A stretch of DNA of 64,000 nt from Allobosea sp. AAP35. GTDB taxonomy: Bacteria; Pseudomonadota; Alphaproteobacteria; Rhizobiales; Beijerinckiaceae. The notes under the pieces were generated by a model that worked only from the letters and a program-made list of their open reading frames with translations, ran no database searches and was not told where the DNA came from. The position numbers and the translations under genes are program-made. Shown in pieces: positions 1-8,047 of the stretch; positions within the stretch are counted from its first letter, which is position 1, and each line of letters starts with the position of its first letter. The stretch lies in assembly GCF_001295925.1 (NCBI RefSeq), contig NZ_LJHQ01000003.1, forward strand, positions 186,001 through 250,000. The letters run 5' to 3'.

Positions 1-2
1 AG

Positions 3-152
3 AATTTCGCGTTCACGCCGCCGTCCCCGCGTGCGCCGCCGGCTGCGCCAACCTATTACAGCTACGTCGTTGGCAACCATAAGGTCAGCTTCGGGTTCGA
101 CCAAAACAAGAAGAACTGCTTCACGAAAATTGTGCTGGAGTTCGACAACTGA
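3..152 (+). CDS. C-terminal fragment of an unidentified protein
   Basis: An open frame enters from the left edge and ends at TGA 150-152, giving about 49 residues. The tail is proline/alanine-rich, then has a hydrophobic and aromatic stretch (TYYSYVVGNHKVSFGFDQN) and ends in VLEFDN. I do not recognise the family, and the start lies outside the window. It converges on the NYN gene with a 19-base gap. Third positions are less GC-biased than in neighbouring genes, so this could be a lineage-specific secreted or accessory protein. Confidence 0.5.
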   Translation, partial: NFAFTPPSPRAPPAAPTYYSYVVGNHKVSFGFDQNKKNCFTKIVLEFDN

Positions 153-171
153 GCTCTGCCTACCGCGGAAC

Positions 172-807
172 TCAGCCCTCGACCGGCTCGTCGCCCTGCC
201 GGATGCCGTAGCGCCGCTCCAGCCCGGGATTGCCCGGCGTCACCGGAGCGCCCGGCGCAGCGCTGCTGCGGGCATTGCGCTCGGAGGGGTCGCGGCCGAT
301 CTTCTGCATCAGCTGGGCGAGGTCGATGAACTCGTCGCATTGCCGGCGCAGATCGTCGGAGACCATCGGCGGGCTGGTCGATACGGTGGAGACCACCGAG
401 ACCTTGACGCCCTTGCGCTGCACCGCCTCGACCAGCGGGCGGAAATCGCCATCGCCCGAGAACAGGTAGATCTGGTCGAGATGGGGCGCGAGCTCGAGCA
501 TCTCGATCGCCAGCTCGATGTCCATATTGCCCTTGATCCGCCGGCGCCCGGTGGCGTCGGTGAACTCCTTGGCCGCCTTGGTGATGACGCGGTAGCCATT
601 GTAGTCGAGCCAGTCGACCAGCGGCCGGATCGAGGAATACTCCTCGCTCTCGATCAGCGTGGTGAAATAGAAGGCCCGGATCAGATTGCCGCGCCCCTGG
701 AATTCACGCAGCAGGCGGCGGTAATCCATGTCGAAGCCAAGCTGCTTCGAGGTCGCGTAGAGATTGGCCCCATCGATGAAAAGCGCGATGCGCGGGTCGG
801 CCGCCAT
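172..807 (-). CDS. NYN domain (LabA/DUF88-type) putative ribonuclease
   Basis: A 211-residue PIN-like NYN-family protein. The N-terminal beta-strand carries the acidic residue in IALFIDGANLY (D12). Further conserved acidic positions are in NMDIELAIEML and in the family hallmark YLFSGDGDFRPLVEAV. These match the metal-binding site of LabA/DUF88 proteins, which are thought to cleave RNA. I chose the start at 807 because GGAG lies 8 bases upstream; the longer frame adds 11 residues with no such site. The C-terminus (after about residue 165) is a low-complexity Pro/Ala/Arg tail. In related bacteria this gene often sits near rpoZ and the (p)ppGpp synthetase, as here. The RNA target is unknown. Confidence 0.88.
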   Translation of the reverse strand: MAADPRIALFIDGANLYATSKQLGFDMDYRRLLREFQGRGNLIRAFYFTTLIESEEYSSIRPLVDWLDYNGYRVITKAAKEFTDATGRRRIKGNMDIELAIEMLELAPHLDQIYLFSGDGDFRPLVEAVQRKGVKVSVVSTVSTSPPMVSDDLRRQCDEFIDLAQLMQKIGRDPSERNARSSAAPGAPVTPGNPGLERRYGIRQGDEPVEG

Positions 808-951
808 TGAAATTACTCCGTCTGAAAAAGCTTTGAACACGCAAAATGAAAAATAAAGGCAGTCGAACCATGTCTGATCGCCGGCAATCCGGCGTGACGC
901 GTCAGGGCGTTCTGTGACCTCTCGCCGCAGCCGGCAAACGATGAGGCGGCC

Positions 952-1536
952 TCAGGCGCTTAGACCCCGGCTGCCGGGCTTGGTGGCGGGAATGGCGGCG
1001 AGTTCCGGCGGCAACGCATCGGGCGCATAGTCGGGCACGGCGTATTCCATCAGGCTGACCAGCTCCATGCCGAGTTCGGCGCGCCCGGCCGAACGGTCGA
1101 TCAGGCAGGCGGCGCCGAGGATGGTGCCGGCCTCGCCCATCACCGAGTCCCGGCATTCGCGCAGCGACAGCCCCGTGGTGATGATGTCCTCGATGATGAT
1201 GCAGCGCGCGCCCTCCGGCAAGGTGAAGCCCCGCCGCAGCGTGAAGCTGCCGCCCTCGCGCTCGACGAAGACGGCCTTGGCGCCCAGATGCCGCGCCGTC
1301 TCGTAGCCCGGCACAATGCCCCCCACCGCCGGCGAGACGACATAGTCGATCTTGCCGAAGCGCGCCTCGATCTTGGCGGCGAGCGCCTTGCACAGCCGCT
1401 CGGTGCGCACCGGGTCCTGGAACACGAACATCTTCTGCAGGAAGACGCCGCTGCGCCGGCCCGACGACAGGATGAAATGCCCTTCGAGTAGCGCGCCCGC
1501 CTCGCGGAATTCGGCGAGAACCTCTTCGTCGGTCAT
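952..1536 (-). CDS. pyrE: Orotate phosphoribosyltransferase
   Basis: Transfers the phosphoribosyl group of PRPP to orotate, making OMP in de novo pyrimidine synthesis in the cytosol. The protein is 194 residues, of normal length. The PRPP-binding motif [14 protein letters not shown] is present, as is the flexible catalytic loop region [22 protein letters not shown] is the N-terminal substrate region. I chose the start MTDEEV over an upstream in-frame ATG (1608) because the 24 extra residues are not family-like. It stands alone on the minus strand between the NYN gene and a toxin-antitoxin pair. Confidence 0.95.
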   Translation of the reverse strand: MTDEEVLAEFREAGALLEGHFILSSGRRSGVFLQKMFVFQDPVRTERLCKALAAKIEARFGKIDYVVSPAVGGIVPGYETARHLGAKAVFVEREGGSFTLRRGFTLPEGARCIIIEDIITTGLSLRECRDSVMGEAGTILGAACLIDRSAGRAELGMELVSLMEYAVPDYAPDALPPELAAIPATKPGSRGLSA

Positions 1537-1624
1537 GGAAGCCCCGTCATCGTTCTGTCGTGCATCGTTTGGTGTGCGCGATAAAAGGCATCGGCGCGCA
1601 AAACTCAAGGCCGTGGTGGCCCCC

Positions 1625-1903
1625 TCAGGCGACCGCCTTCGCCACCATCTCCGGATGCTTGCCGATCACGCGGACATAGGCGATGGCGAAATCGGGTGCG
1701 GTGGTCCGGGCCTGCTCCCAGTCCCGCAAGGTGCCGACGGGAACCCGGAAGCGGCTGGCGAAATCGGCCTGCGAAAGCCCCAGCCCCGTCCGTGTGCGGC
1801 GGATCAGGCGGGCGCGCTGGGCGCGGTCCAGCGCCTCGGCGGTGACGTCGAAATCCTCAGCGTCGGCTGGATCAGAAGCCAATTCGATAGGCGCGTTCTT
1901 CAC
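1625..1903 (-). CDS. HTH (Xre-like) antitoxin/regulator partner of BrnT
   Basis: A 92-residue protein with an acidic N-terminus (about residues 1-25) and a helix-turn-helix, [26 protein letters not shown], typical of Xre/NadS-type antitoxins. It follows the BrnT-like toxin and overlaps it by 32 bases, so the two are surely co-transcribed. By analogy it should neutralise the toxin and autorepress the operon. Classical BrnT partners (BrnA) are ribbon-helix-helix proteins, but HTH partners are also known among DUF497 systems. The assignment as antitoxin rests on position and fold. Confidence 0.8.
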   Translation of the reverse strand: MKNAPIELASDPADAEDFDVTAEALDRAQRARLIRRTRTGLGLSQADFASRFRVPVGTLRDWEQARTTAPDFAIAYVRVIGKHPEMVAKAVA

Positions 1904-2147
1904 CCTTGTTGCTCCTTCTCACCGAGATGAAGCGAGGTCGATCACCCCGCCAGACGAAGATGCCCGCAAACAGCTTCCCTCCGACCATGCCGACCACCTT
2001 GTAGCGCTCCTTTCCGTCGATCTCGCGGATCGAGGGGAGGATCAGGTGGTCGTCGTCAGCGAAGATCTCGTCGCCGAATGCGAGAGCGACGCCGTGCCTG
2101 TCGCGGTTGGCCGCATCCTTGGAAGGGTCGAACCTGTCTTCCGTCAT
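1872..2147 (-). CDS. brnT: BrnT-family (DUF497) toxin
   Basis: A 91-residue BrnT-like putative ribonuclease toxin. Family features: the N-terminal FDPSKDAANRDRHGVALAFGDEIF (normally DPxKxxxNxxKHGVsF), the central REIDGKERYKVVGMVGGKLFAGIFVWRGD, and the C-terminal [16 protein letters not shown], equivalent to the RIISARxAxxxE segment. BrnT has a RelE-like fold and inhibits translation. The toxin gene comes first and the HTH gene second, as in brnTA. It sits between pyrE and era and interrupts housekeeping genes, suggesting an insertion. Confidence 0.85.
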   Translation of the reverse strand: MTEDRFDPSKDAANRDRHGVALAFGDEIFADDDHLILPSIREIDGKERYKVVGMVGGKLFAGIFVWRGDRPRFISVRRSNKGEERAYRIGF

Positions 2148-2232
2148 CGCGGTGAAAGATTACGGGATTCCAGTACTGACCGCAAATCGCTCACGAGCCG
2201 GTCCGGTGCAGGCCGGCGAGTCCCGTCCGCGC

Positions 2233-3162
2233 TCAGCCCTTCGGGAACTCCAGCCCCATCTCGCGATAGCGCGCCGGGTCGTCGCTCCAGTTCTCGCGCA
2301 CCTTCACGAACAGGAACAGATGCACGGTCGCCTCGGCGGCCTCGGCGATCTCGATGCGGGCCTTCTGGCCGATCGCCTTGATCGTCTGGCCGCCTTCGCC
2401 GAGCACGATCTTTCGCTGGCCCTCGCGCTCCACATAGATCGTCTGCTCGATGCGCACCGAGCCGTCGGGCCGCTGCTGCCACTGCTCGGTCTCGACCGTC
2501 GAGCGATAGGGCAGCTCGTCATGCAGCCGCTCGAAGATCTTCTCGCGGGTGATCTCGGCGGCGAGGAAGCGCAGCGGCGCATCGGAAATCTGGTCTTCCG
2601 GATAGAGCCAGGGCCCGAGCGGCAGCCTTGTCTCCAGCCAGGTCAGGATGTCCTTGACGCCGTAGCCGGTCAAAGCCGCGATCATGAAGGTCGTCTCGAA
2701 GGTGCCCAGCGCGTTCACCTTGGTGGTGATCTCGAGCAGCTTGTCCTTGGCGATGACGTCGATCTTGTTGAGGATCAGGAACTTGGGCTGCTTCAGCTCG
2801 GCGAGCTTTTCGAGCAGCCGGGTGTTCTCCTCGTTGTCGAAACGCTCGACATCGATCAGCACGCCGATCAGGTCGGCATCGGTCGCGCCGCCCCAGGCGC
2901 TCGTCACCATGGCGCGGTCGAGCCGGCGCTTGGGCTGGAAGATGCCCGGCGTATCGACGAAGATCACCTGCATCGGGCCCGACAGCGCGATGCCGCGCAC
3001 CTGCGTGCGCGTCGTCTGCACCTTGCGCGAGACGATCGACACCTTGGCGCCGACCAACTGGTTGAGCAGCGTCGACTTGCCGGCATTGGGGGCACCGATC
3101 AGCGCGACGAAGCCGCAGCGCGTCGGCGCAGGGGCAATCGTGCCCATCTCCGCTTCAACCAT
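2233..3162 (-). CDS. era: GTPase Era, 16S rRNA/30S maturation factor
   Basis: Essential small GTPase that binds the 3' end of 16S rRNA during 30S assembly. The 309-residue protein shows G1 GAPNAGKST, G3 DTPG, G4 NKID, and a C-terminal KH domain with VEREGQRKIVLGEGGQTIKAIG. The frame is open upstream to 3396, but the start at 3162 fits the family length. That start overlaps the rnc stop by 8 bases (ATGGTTGA), indicating translational coupling. The N-terminal MVEAEMGTIAPAP is a short extension; MGT at 3147 is an alternative start. Order lepB-rnc-era is conserved in bacteria. Confidence 0.97.
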   Translation of the reverse strand: MVEAEMGTIAPAPTRCGFVALIGAPNAGKSTLLNQLVGAKVSIVSRKVQTTRTQVRGIALSGPMQVIFVDTPGIFQPKRRLDRAMVTSAWGGATDADLIGVLIDVERFDNEENTRLLEKLAELKQPKFLILNKIDVIAKDKLLEITTKVNALGTFETTFMIAALTGYGVKDILTWLETRLPLGPWLYPEDQISDAPLRFLAAEITREKIFERLHDELPYRSTVETEQWQQRPDGSVRIEQTIYVEREGQRKIVLGEGGQTIKAIGQKARIEIAEAAEATVHLFLFVKVRENWSDDPARYREMGLEFPKG

Positions 3163-3886
3163 TGTCGCTCTCCATCGTTTCGCTCCACAGGCCTTCGCGC
3201 CGCAGGAAGGCTTCCGCCGCAGCCTGCTCGGCCAGTCGTTTCGATTGTCCCTGGGCCTCGGCATCGACCAGACCCGCGATCCGCGCCGCGACGCGGAAGA
3301 CCGGGGCATGGTCTGGCCCCGAGCGGCCGCGCTCGGTGTAGGTCGGCGTCGGGTAGCCTTGGCCCTGAGCCCATTCCTGCAAGGCGGTCTTGGCATCGCG
3401 CAGCGGCCGCACCGGCTTCAGCAGCCGCTCGCCGAAGGCGCGCTCGACCAGGCCGCGCGCCGCAGCATAGCCGCCATCGATGAAGACCGCACCAATGATC
3501 GCCTCGCAGGCATCGGCGAGAATCGCCTTGTTCTTGCGTGCGCCGCCGAGGATTTCGCCTTCGCCGAGACGCATGAAGGCGCCGAGGTCCCAGGCCAGCG
3601 CAACCTCGGCGCAGGTCTCCTTGCGCACGAGGTCGGCGAGCCTTCGCGACATGTCGCCTTCGGCCGCGAGCGGATAGCGCATGAACAGCATGTCGGCGAT
3701 GCTCAGGCCCAGCACGCGGTCGCCGAGGAATTCCAGCCGCTGATAGCTTTCCAGGCGCGGGCCTTCCGCGCTCATATGGGTGAGGGCGGTGGTCAGCAGC
3801 CCCTGATCGGCAAAGACATGCCCCAGCGTCGCTTGCAGGCGGGCCGTATCGGGCGCCTTGCGCCCGCTTTCACCGGCCTTGCTCAC
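3155..3886 (-). CDS. rnc: Ribonuclease III
   Basis: Double-strand-specific endoribonuclease for rRNA and mRNA processing. The 243-residue protein has the catalytic signature RLEFLGDRVLGL (about residues 50-61), the second acidic site DACEAIIGAVFIDGG, and a C-terminal dsRNA-binding domain beginning ALQEWAQGQGYPTPTY and ending AEQAAAEAFL. The start is GTG at 3886, overlapping the stop of a five-codon mini-ORF (GTGA). No independent Shine-Dalgarno is obvious, so translation may depend on reinitiation from lepB through the duplicated mini-ORFs. Confidence 0.97.
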   Translation of the reverse strand: MSKAGESGRKAPDTARLQATLGHVFADQGLLTTALTHMSAEGPRLESYQRLEFLGDRVLGLSIADMLFMRYPLAAEGDMSRRLADLVRKETCAEVALAWDLGAFMRLGEGEILGGARKNKAILADACEAIIGAVFIDGGYAAARGLVERAFGERLLKPVRPLRDAKTALQEWAQGQGYPTPTYTERGRSGPDHAPVFRVAARIAGLVDAEAQGQSKRLAEQAAAEAFLRREGLWSETMESDNG

Positions 3887-3919
3887 TTGCGGATCTTCAT
3901 CACTTGCAGATCTTCATCA
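3883..3919 (-). repeat. 17-bp tandem duplication forming two mini-ORFs between lepB and rnc
   Basis: Read on the minus strand, the lepB stop is TGATG, so a new ATG begins at 3917. That ATG opens MKICK-stop (3917-3900), ending again in TGATG. The second ATG opens MKIRK-stop (3900-3883), whose TGA is overlapped by the rnc GTG (3886). The two units are 17 bp and differ at one base (CTGC/CCGC). The result is an unbroken chain of stop/start overlaps from lepB into rnc. Whether it is translated is unknown. Confidence 0.8.
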
Positions 3920-4684
3920 CTTGATCGCGCTGAACAGACGGTTCCAGCGAACCGTCCAGGGCCATTCCCAGAGCTTCCAGGCCGAGGCGCCGTCCTCGAT
4001 CGAGAAGAAGATGATCTCGGCGCGGCCGACGAAATTCTCGAAGGGTACGAAGCCGACGCTGCGGTCGCGCGAATCCAGCGAATTGTCGCGGTTGTCGCCC
4101 ATCATGAAGAAATGCCCGGCGGGCACGACGAAGACCGGCGTGTTGTCGAAGCTGCCCCGGTCGCCCTCGCGTTCGATGATCTGGTGCGTGGTGCCGTTGG
4201 GCAGGGTTTCGCGATACTGGATTGCCGGTGTACTGCGGCCCCAATTGTCGGTGGTGACGAAGTCGCTGATGCGCTCGCGCTTCACCGGCTGGTTGTTGAT
4301 GTGCAGGATGCCGTCGATCATCTGGATGCGCTCGCCCGGCAGGCCGATGACGCGCTTGATGTAGTCGGTCGAATTGTCGGTCGGCAGCTTGAACACGGCG
4401 ATGTCGCCGCGCTTGGGCTCAGCCGCCCAGACACGGCCGTCAAACAGCGGCGGGCTGAACGGGATCGAGTGCTTCGAATAGCCGTAAGTGTATTTCGAGA
4501 CGAAGAGATAATCGCCGATCAGCAGCGTCGGGATCAGCGATCCGGACGGAATGTTGAAGGGCTGGAACAGCAGCGTCCGGATCACCAGCGCGATCAGCAG
4601 CGCCTGGACAACGACCTTGATCGTCTCGAGGACGCCGCCCTCGTCCTTGGCGGTCTTCTTCTTGGTATCGACGTCGTTGGCCAC
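3917..4684 (-). CDS. lepB: Signal peptidase I
   Basis: Inner-membrane leader peptidase that cuts Sec and Tat signal peptides on the periplasmic side. 255 residues; one N-terminal membrane segment (about 22-42), followed at once by the serine box IPSGSLIPTL, in which the usual Met after Ser is Leu. Box D with the general-base lysine is YIKRVIGLPGERI and box E is GDNRDNSLDSR. It is first in lepB-rnc-era. The stop codon overlaps the first mini-ORF leading to rnc. The core family order places acpS upstream; here acpS is about 4.4 kb away. Confidence 0.96.
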   Translation of the reverse strand: MANDVDTKKKTAKDEGGVLETIKVVVQALLIALVIRTLLFQPFNIPSGSLIPTLLIGDYLFVSKYTYGYSKHSIPFSPPLFDGRVWAAEPKRGDIAVFKLPTDNSTDYIKRVIGLPGERIQMIDGILHINNQPVKRERISDFVTTDNWGRSTPAIQYRETLPNGTTHQIIEREGDRGSFDNTPVFVVPAGHFFMMGDNRDNSLDSRDRSVGFVPFENFVGRAEIIFFSIEDGASAWKLWEWPWTVRWNRLFSAIK

Positions 4685-5029
4685 GCGGGCGCTCCTGGGA
4701 CGGTGGTCCAGCGCGCGGTCTAGCGGAATGTTCCTCCGCAGACAATGTCACGCCGCCAGGAGTGCCCCGGCGGCCGGGGAAGGCAATGGTCCGATGCTCG
4801 ATGGGTTCTGGCGGCGGAGGCGTCATCGCCTGGGAAGAAGGCTTTGCGCACCTGGCTGCTATCGCAACGGTTCGTTCACGGGGCAAGCCTATTTCAGGGA
4901 ATGCGTCTTTTCACATGGACCCGGCGCAGAACCGCTTTATGCACATCCGCCAATAGGCCACGCGCACCGTTGCTCGATCCCGCCTCGCATGCCAGCCTGC
5001 TCCTCCATCGACCGCCCGCCCAGGTCCCC
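4685..5029. other. Gene-free stretch between lepB and the sensor kinase
   Basis: A 345-base divergent region holding the promoters of lepB and the kinase. The kinase frame stays open upstream through it (ATG at 4901 and 4745), but the residues there are Arg/Pro/Ser-rich and unlike a domain, so I treat it as non-coding. No convincing promoter hexamers or hairpins were recognised by eye. Confidence 0.5.
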
Positions 5030-6043
5030 GTGAAGTCCTTCGACCGCTTGCCCTCCGCCCTGTCACGTCTGCGCTCGACCCGGACGCCTCTTTTGGCCTG
5101 GGGGTTGGCCGGCGCGATCACCGGCTTCGCCGTGCTTTTGCGCTATGCGCTCGAGGGTACGCTGCCACCGGGTTATCCGTTCCTGACCTTTTTCCCCGCG
5201 GTGATCCTGACCACCTTCGTGAGCGGTACGCGCGCCGGGGTGCTGTGTGCCGCCCTGTCCGGGCTGGCCGCCTGGTACTGGTTCATCCCACCCGTCGGCT
5301 TCGTGCTGGATTGGCAGAGCGGCTTTGCGCTCGCCTTTTACGTCTTCATTGTCGTCGTCGATATCGCCCTCATCCACGCGATGACCAAGGCGATGCAGCG
5401 GCTGGAGGTCGAGAAGGGCGTCTCGACCGCGCTGGCCGAGCAGCAGCGCACGATGTTCGAGGAGCTGCAGCATCGTGTCGCCAACAACATGGCCTTCGTC
5501 GCCAGCCTGCTCAACATGTCGCGGCGGCGCATCCTGGCCGACCCTGCAGCGGCCCCGGCGATCATCGACGAGGCCCGCGGACGCATCGAGACCATGGCGC
5601 GCATCCATCGCCGCCTTCACGACCCCAGCCAGGTCGATCTGCCGATCGGCAGCTATCTCATCGATCTGTGCTCCGACGTCATCGAGGCGAGCGGCGTGAC
5701 GGGTGTCTCATGTCAGGTCGATGTGCCGGAAATGAGCTTCGATATCCGCAAGCTCACGACGATCTCGATGCTCGTCTCCGAGGTCGTGACCAACTCGCTC
5801 AAGCACGCCTTTCCGGCGGGTCGCAGCGGTCTGATCACGGTGAGGATCGAGCGCGCCGATGAGGCGAGGGCGGTCCTGACCATCGCCGATGACGGCATCG
5901 GCCTGCCCGACGTCCCCGAGGATGCGCAGGCGGGACACGGCCTCGGAAACCGCATCATCGAGGCGCTGGCCAAGCAGCTCAAGGGGACGATCACGCGGCG
6001 ATCGGGACCAGGTCTGGCGACGCAGGTCGACTTTCCCATCTGA
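5030..6043 (+). CDS. Orphan sensor histidine kinase, DUF4118 membrane sensor plus HisKA_2/HWE-type kinase
   Basis: About 337 residues. The N-terminus has a KdpD-like DUF4118 sensor with four membrane segments (AWGLAGAITGFAVLLRYAL, FLTFFPAVILTTFVSG, GVLCAALSGLAAWYWFI, GFALAFYVFIVVVDIALI). A short helix leads to the phospho-acceptor box ELQHRVANNMAFVASLL, whose HRVxNN pattern is typical of HisKA_2/HWE kinases. The ATPase domain follows, with N box SEVVTNSLKHAF and G boxes ADDGIGLPD and GHGLGNRII. No response regulator is adjacent. The start is uncertain: GTG 5030 gives a compact sensor, and ATG 4901 is possible. It converges on the mscS gene with a 6-base gap. Confidence 0.85.
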   Translation: MKSFDRLPSALSRLRSTRTPLLAWGLAGAITGFAVLLRYALEGTLPPGYPFLTFFPAVILTTFVSGTRAGVLCAALSGLAAWYWFIPPVGFVLDWQSGFALAFYVFIVVVDIALIHAMTKAMQRLEVEKGVSTALAEQQRTMFEELQHRVANNMAFVASLLNMSRRRILADPAAAPAIIDEARGRIETMARIHRRLHDPSQVDLPIGSYLIDLCSDVIEASGVTGVSCQVDVPEMSFDIRKLTTISMLVSEVVTNSLKHAFPAGRSGLITVRIERADEARAVLTIADDGIGLPDVPEDAQAGHGLGNRIIEALAKQLKGTITRRSGPGLATQVDFPI

Positions 6044-6049
6044 CGCTGC

Positions 6050-7168
6050 TCAATGCGCCGCCATGTCCGGGCTTCGCGCCGTCGCGCCCGGCGAGCCGGC
6101 GCGCTCTGACACGGTGTCGGCCCGCAGCCGCGGCAGCGCCCGCGGGTGCTCCTGCTGCAGGAAGGCGACCACCTTCTCGCGGACCTCGCAGCGCAGGTCG
6201 AAGGCCCTCGGCGCCGTCTTGGCGCTGACGAGGATGCGCACCTCCATGGTCGACTGCCCGAAATCGGTCACCTGCACATTCACCACGCGCTTGTCCCACA
6301 GCGGTGATGCGGCCGCGATCTCCTCGACCTTCGCGCGCAAAGCGGCGATCGGCGTCTCGTAATCGAGATGCAGCATCACCGTCCCGATCAGCGCGGCATT
6401 GTCGCGCGTCCAGTTCTGGAACGGTTTTTCGATGAAATAGCTGAGCGGCAGGATCATCCGCCGCCAGTCCCACAGGCGCAGGACGACATAGGTCGAGGTG
6501 ATCTCCTCGACATTGCCCCACTCGCCTTCGACCAGCAGCGCATCGTCGATGCGGATCGGCTGCGTCACCGCCAGCTGGATGCCGGCGAAGATGTTCTTCA
6601 GCACCGGTTGCAGCGCCAGGCCGACGACGAGACCGGCGGCCCCCGCCGAAGCGAGCAGGCTGACGCCGTATTGCCGGACGCTGTCGAAGGTCATCAGCAT
6701 CGTCGCGACACCGATAATCACAATCAGGATGTCTCCGACCCGGCGCAGGATGCGCGTCTGCGTGACATGCTTGCGGGCGAGAAGATTATCGTCGGCATCG
6801 AGCTTGAAGCGCCGCAGATAGACGGTCGTCCAGATATGCAGCGCCGTGGTCGCGATCCATCCGATCAGGGCGATGAAGCACAGCAGCAGCACCTGACGGA
6901 TCAGGGCCGCCTGGTCGGCGCTCAGCGGCGAAACGCTGGCTCCGAACCCCATGGCAATGGTCATCACGGCAAAACGCGTCGGACCGCGGGTGCGCGAGAC
7001 CAGCGACCGCCAGAACAGATCCATGCCGGCGACGAGGCGCTTCACCACGGCGAAGACGATGCGATGCGCCACGATCGCAAGCGCGATGGCACCGGCGAAG
7101 ATCGCCAGGCTGATCAGCCAGCTCGGCAGGAAGAACGGGGTTTGACCCAGCCAGATCGCGGTGTCCAT
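6050..7168 (-). CDS. MscS-family mechanosensitive channel
   Basis: About 372 residues of inner-membrane channel that should release solutes on hypo-osmotic shock. There are several N-terminal membrane segments, then the pore-lining helix in LLASAGAAGLVVGLALQPVLKNIFAGIQL, with small residues spaced as in MscS TM3, and the beta domain QPIRIDDALLVEGEWGNVEEITSTYVVLRLWDWRRMILPLSYF. The C-terminal tail is charged and disordered. I chose ATG 7168 because AAGGGAG precedes it; an in-frame start nine codons earlier exists. It is divergent from aqpZ with 143 bases between them, so the two may share control. Confidence 0.92.
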   Translation of the reverse strand: MDTAIWLGQTPFFLPSWLISLAIFAGAIALAIVAHRIVFAVVKRLVAGMDLFWRSLVSRTRGPTRFAVMTIAMGFGASVSPLSADQAALIRQVLLLCFIALIGWIATTALHIWTTVYLRRFKLDADDNLLARKHVTQTRILRRVGDILIVIIGVATMLMTFDSVRQYGVSLLASAGAAGLVVGLALQPVLKNIFAGIQLAVTQPIRIDDALLVEGEWGNVEEITSTYVVLRLWDWRRMILPLSYFIEKPFQNWTRDNAALIGTVMLHLDYETPIAALRAKVEEIAAASPLWDKRVVNVQVTDFGQSTMEVRILVSAKTAPRAFDLRCEVREKVVAFLQQEHPRALPRLRADTVSERAGSPGATARSPDMAAH

Positions 7169-7311
7169 GAGCTCCCTTTGGCCATGCGGGTTCATGGTGC
7201 AACGCAGCAGGATGGATCGAGGTCCATCGCCCGTCCCACCCGCCCAAGCCGCGATTGACCTATCGGAACGCGGGAGTCACGATCGAAGGATCGGATTGGG
7301 GGGACACAATC

Positions 7312-8037
7312 ATGAACGGCAAGAAATACGCAGCGGAAGCCATCGGCACGTTCTGGCTGACCTTTGCGGGCTGCGGCAGCGCGGTCATCGCGGCGGGCTT
7401 CCCGCAGGTCGGCATCGGCCTGCTCGGGGTTTCGCTCGCCTTCGGGCTCACGGTCGTCACCATGGCCTATGCGATCGGCCACATCTCGGGCTGCCATCTC
7501 AACCCTGCCGTGACCGTCGGCCTGGCCGCCGGTGGCCGTTTTCCGACGAGCCAGATCCTGCCTTACGTCGTGGCGCAGGTCATCGGCGGCATCGTGGCGG
7601 CGGGCGTGCTGTATCTGATCGCGAGCGGCGCGCCGGGATTCGAGCTCGCCAAGGGCTTCGCCTCGAATGGTTACGGCGAGCATTCGCCTGGCAAATACAG
7701 CCTCGTCGCCGGCTTCCTGACAGAGGTGGTGATGACGACGATGTTCCTCTTCATCATCATGGGCGCGACCCATGGCAAGGCGCCGGCCGGCTTCGCGCCG
7801 CTGGCGATCGGGCTCGGCCTCTGCCTGATCCATCTGGTGAGCATTCCCGTCACCAACACCTCGGTCAATCCGGCGCGCAGCACTGGCCCGGCGCTCTTCG
7901 TCGGCGGTTGGGCCCTGCAGCAGCTCTGGCTGTTCTGGCTGGCGCCGCTGATCGGCGGTGCGCTCGGCGGTATCGCCTATCGCTGGCTCAGCGAGGAGCC
8001 GAGCGGCCAGGTCGTGGGCACCGCGCCGGCGGAGTAA
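7312..8037 (+). CDS. aqpZ: Aquaporin Z, water channel
   Basis: A 241-residue MIP-family water channel. Both pore half-helices carry NPA boxes ([10 protein letters not shown] and [13 protein letters not shown]). The first segment [21 protein letters not shown] is the family start. The selectivity-filter Arg follows the second NPA, and [13 protein letters not shown] holds the His typical of water-selective AqpZ. The start at 7312 has a G-rich ribosome site (GGGGGGACACAATC) just upstream. It is divergent from the mechanosensitive channel and converges on DUF2332 with a 10-base gap. Confidence 0.95.
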   Translation: MNGKKYAAEAIGTFWLTFAGCGSAVIAAGFPQVGIGLLGVSLAFGLTVVTMAYAIGHISGCHLNPAVTVGLAAGGRFPTSQILPYVVAQVIGGIVAAGVLYLIASGAPGFELAKGFASNGYGEHSPGKYSLVAGFLTEVVMTTMFLFIIMGATHGKAPAGFAPLAIGLGLCLIHLVSIPVTNTSVNPARSTGPALFVGGWALQQLWLFWLAPLIGGALGGIAYRWLSEEPSGQVVGTAPAE

Positions 8038-8047
8038 AAGGGCGCTC

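Noticed and set aside
2684..4723. Long plus-strand open frames opposite era, rnc and lepB
   Set aside because: Antisense shadows of three well-supported genes; composition is low-complexity and has no recognisable motif.
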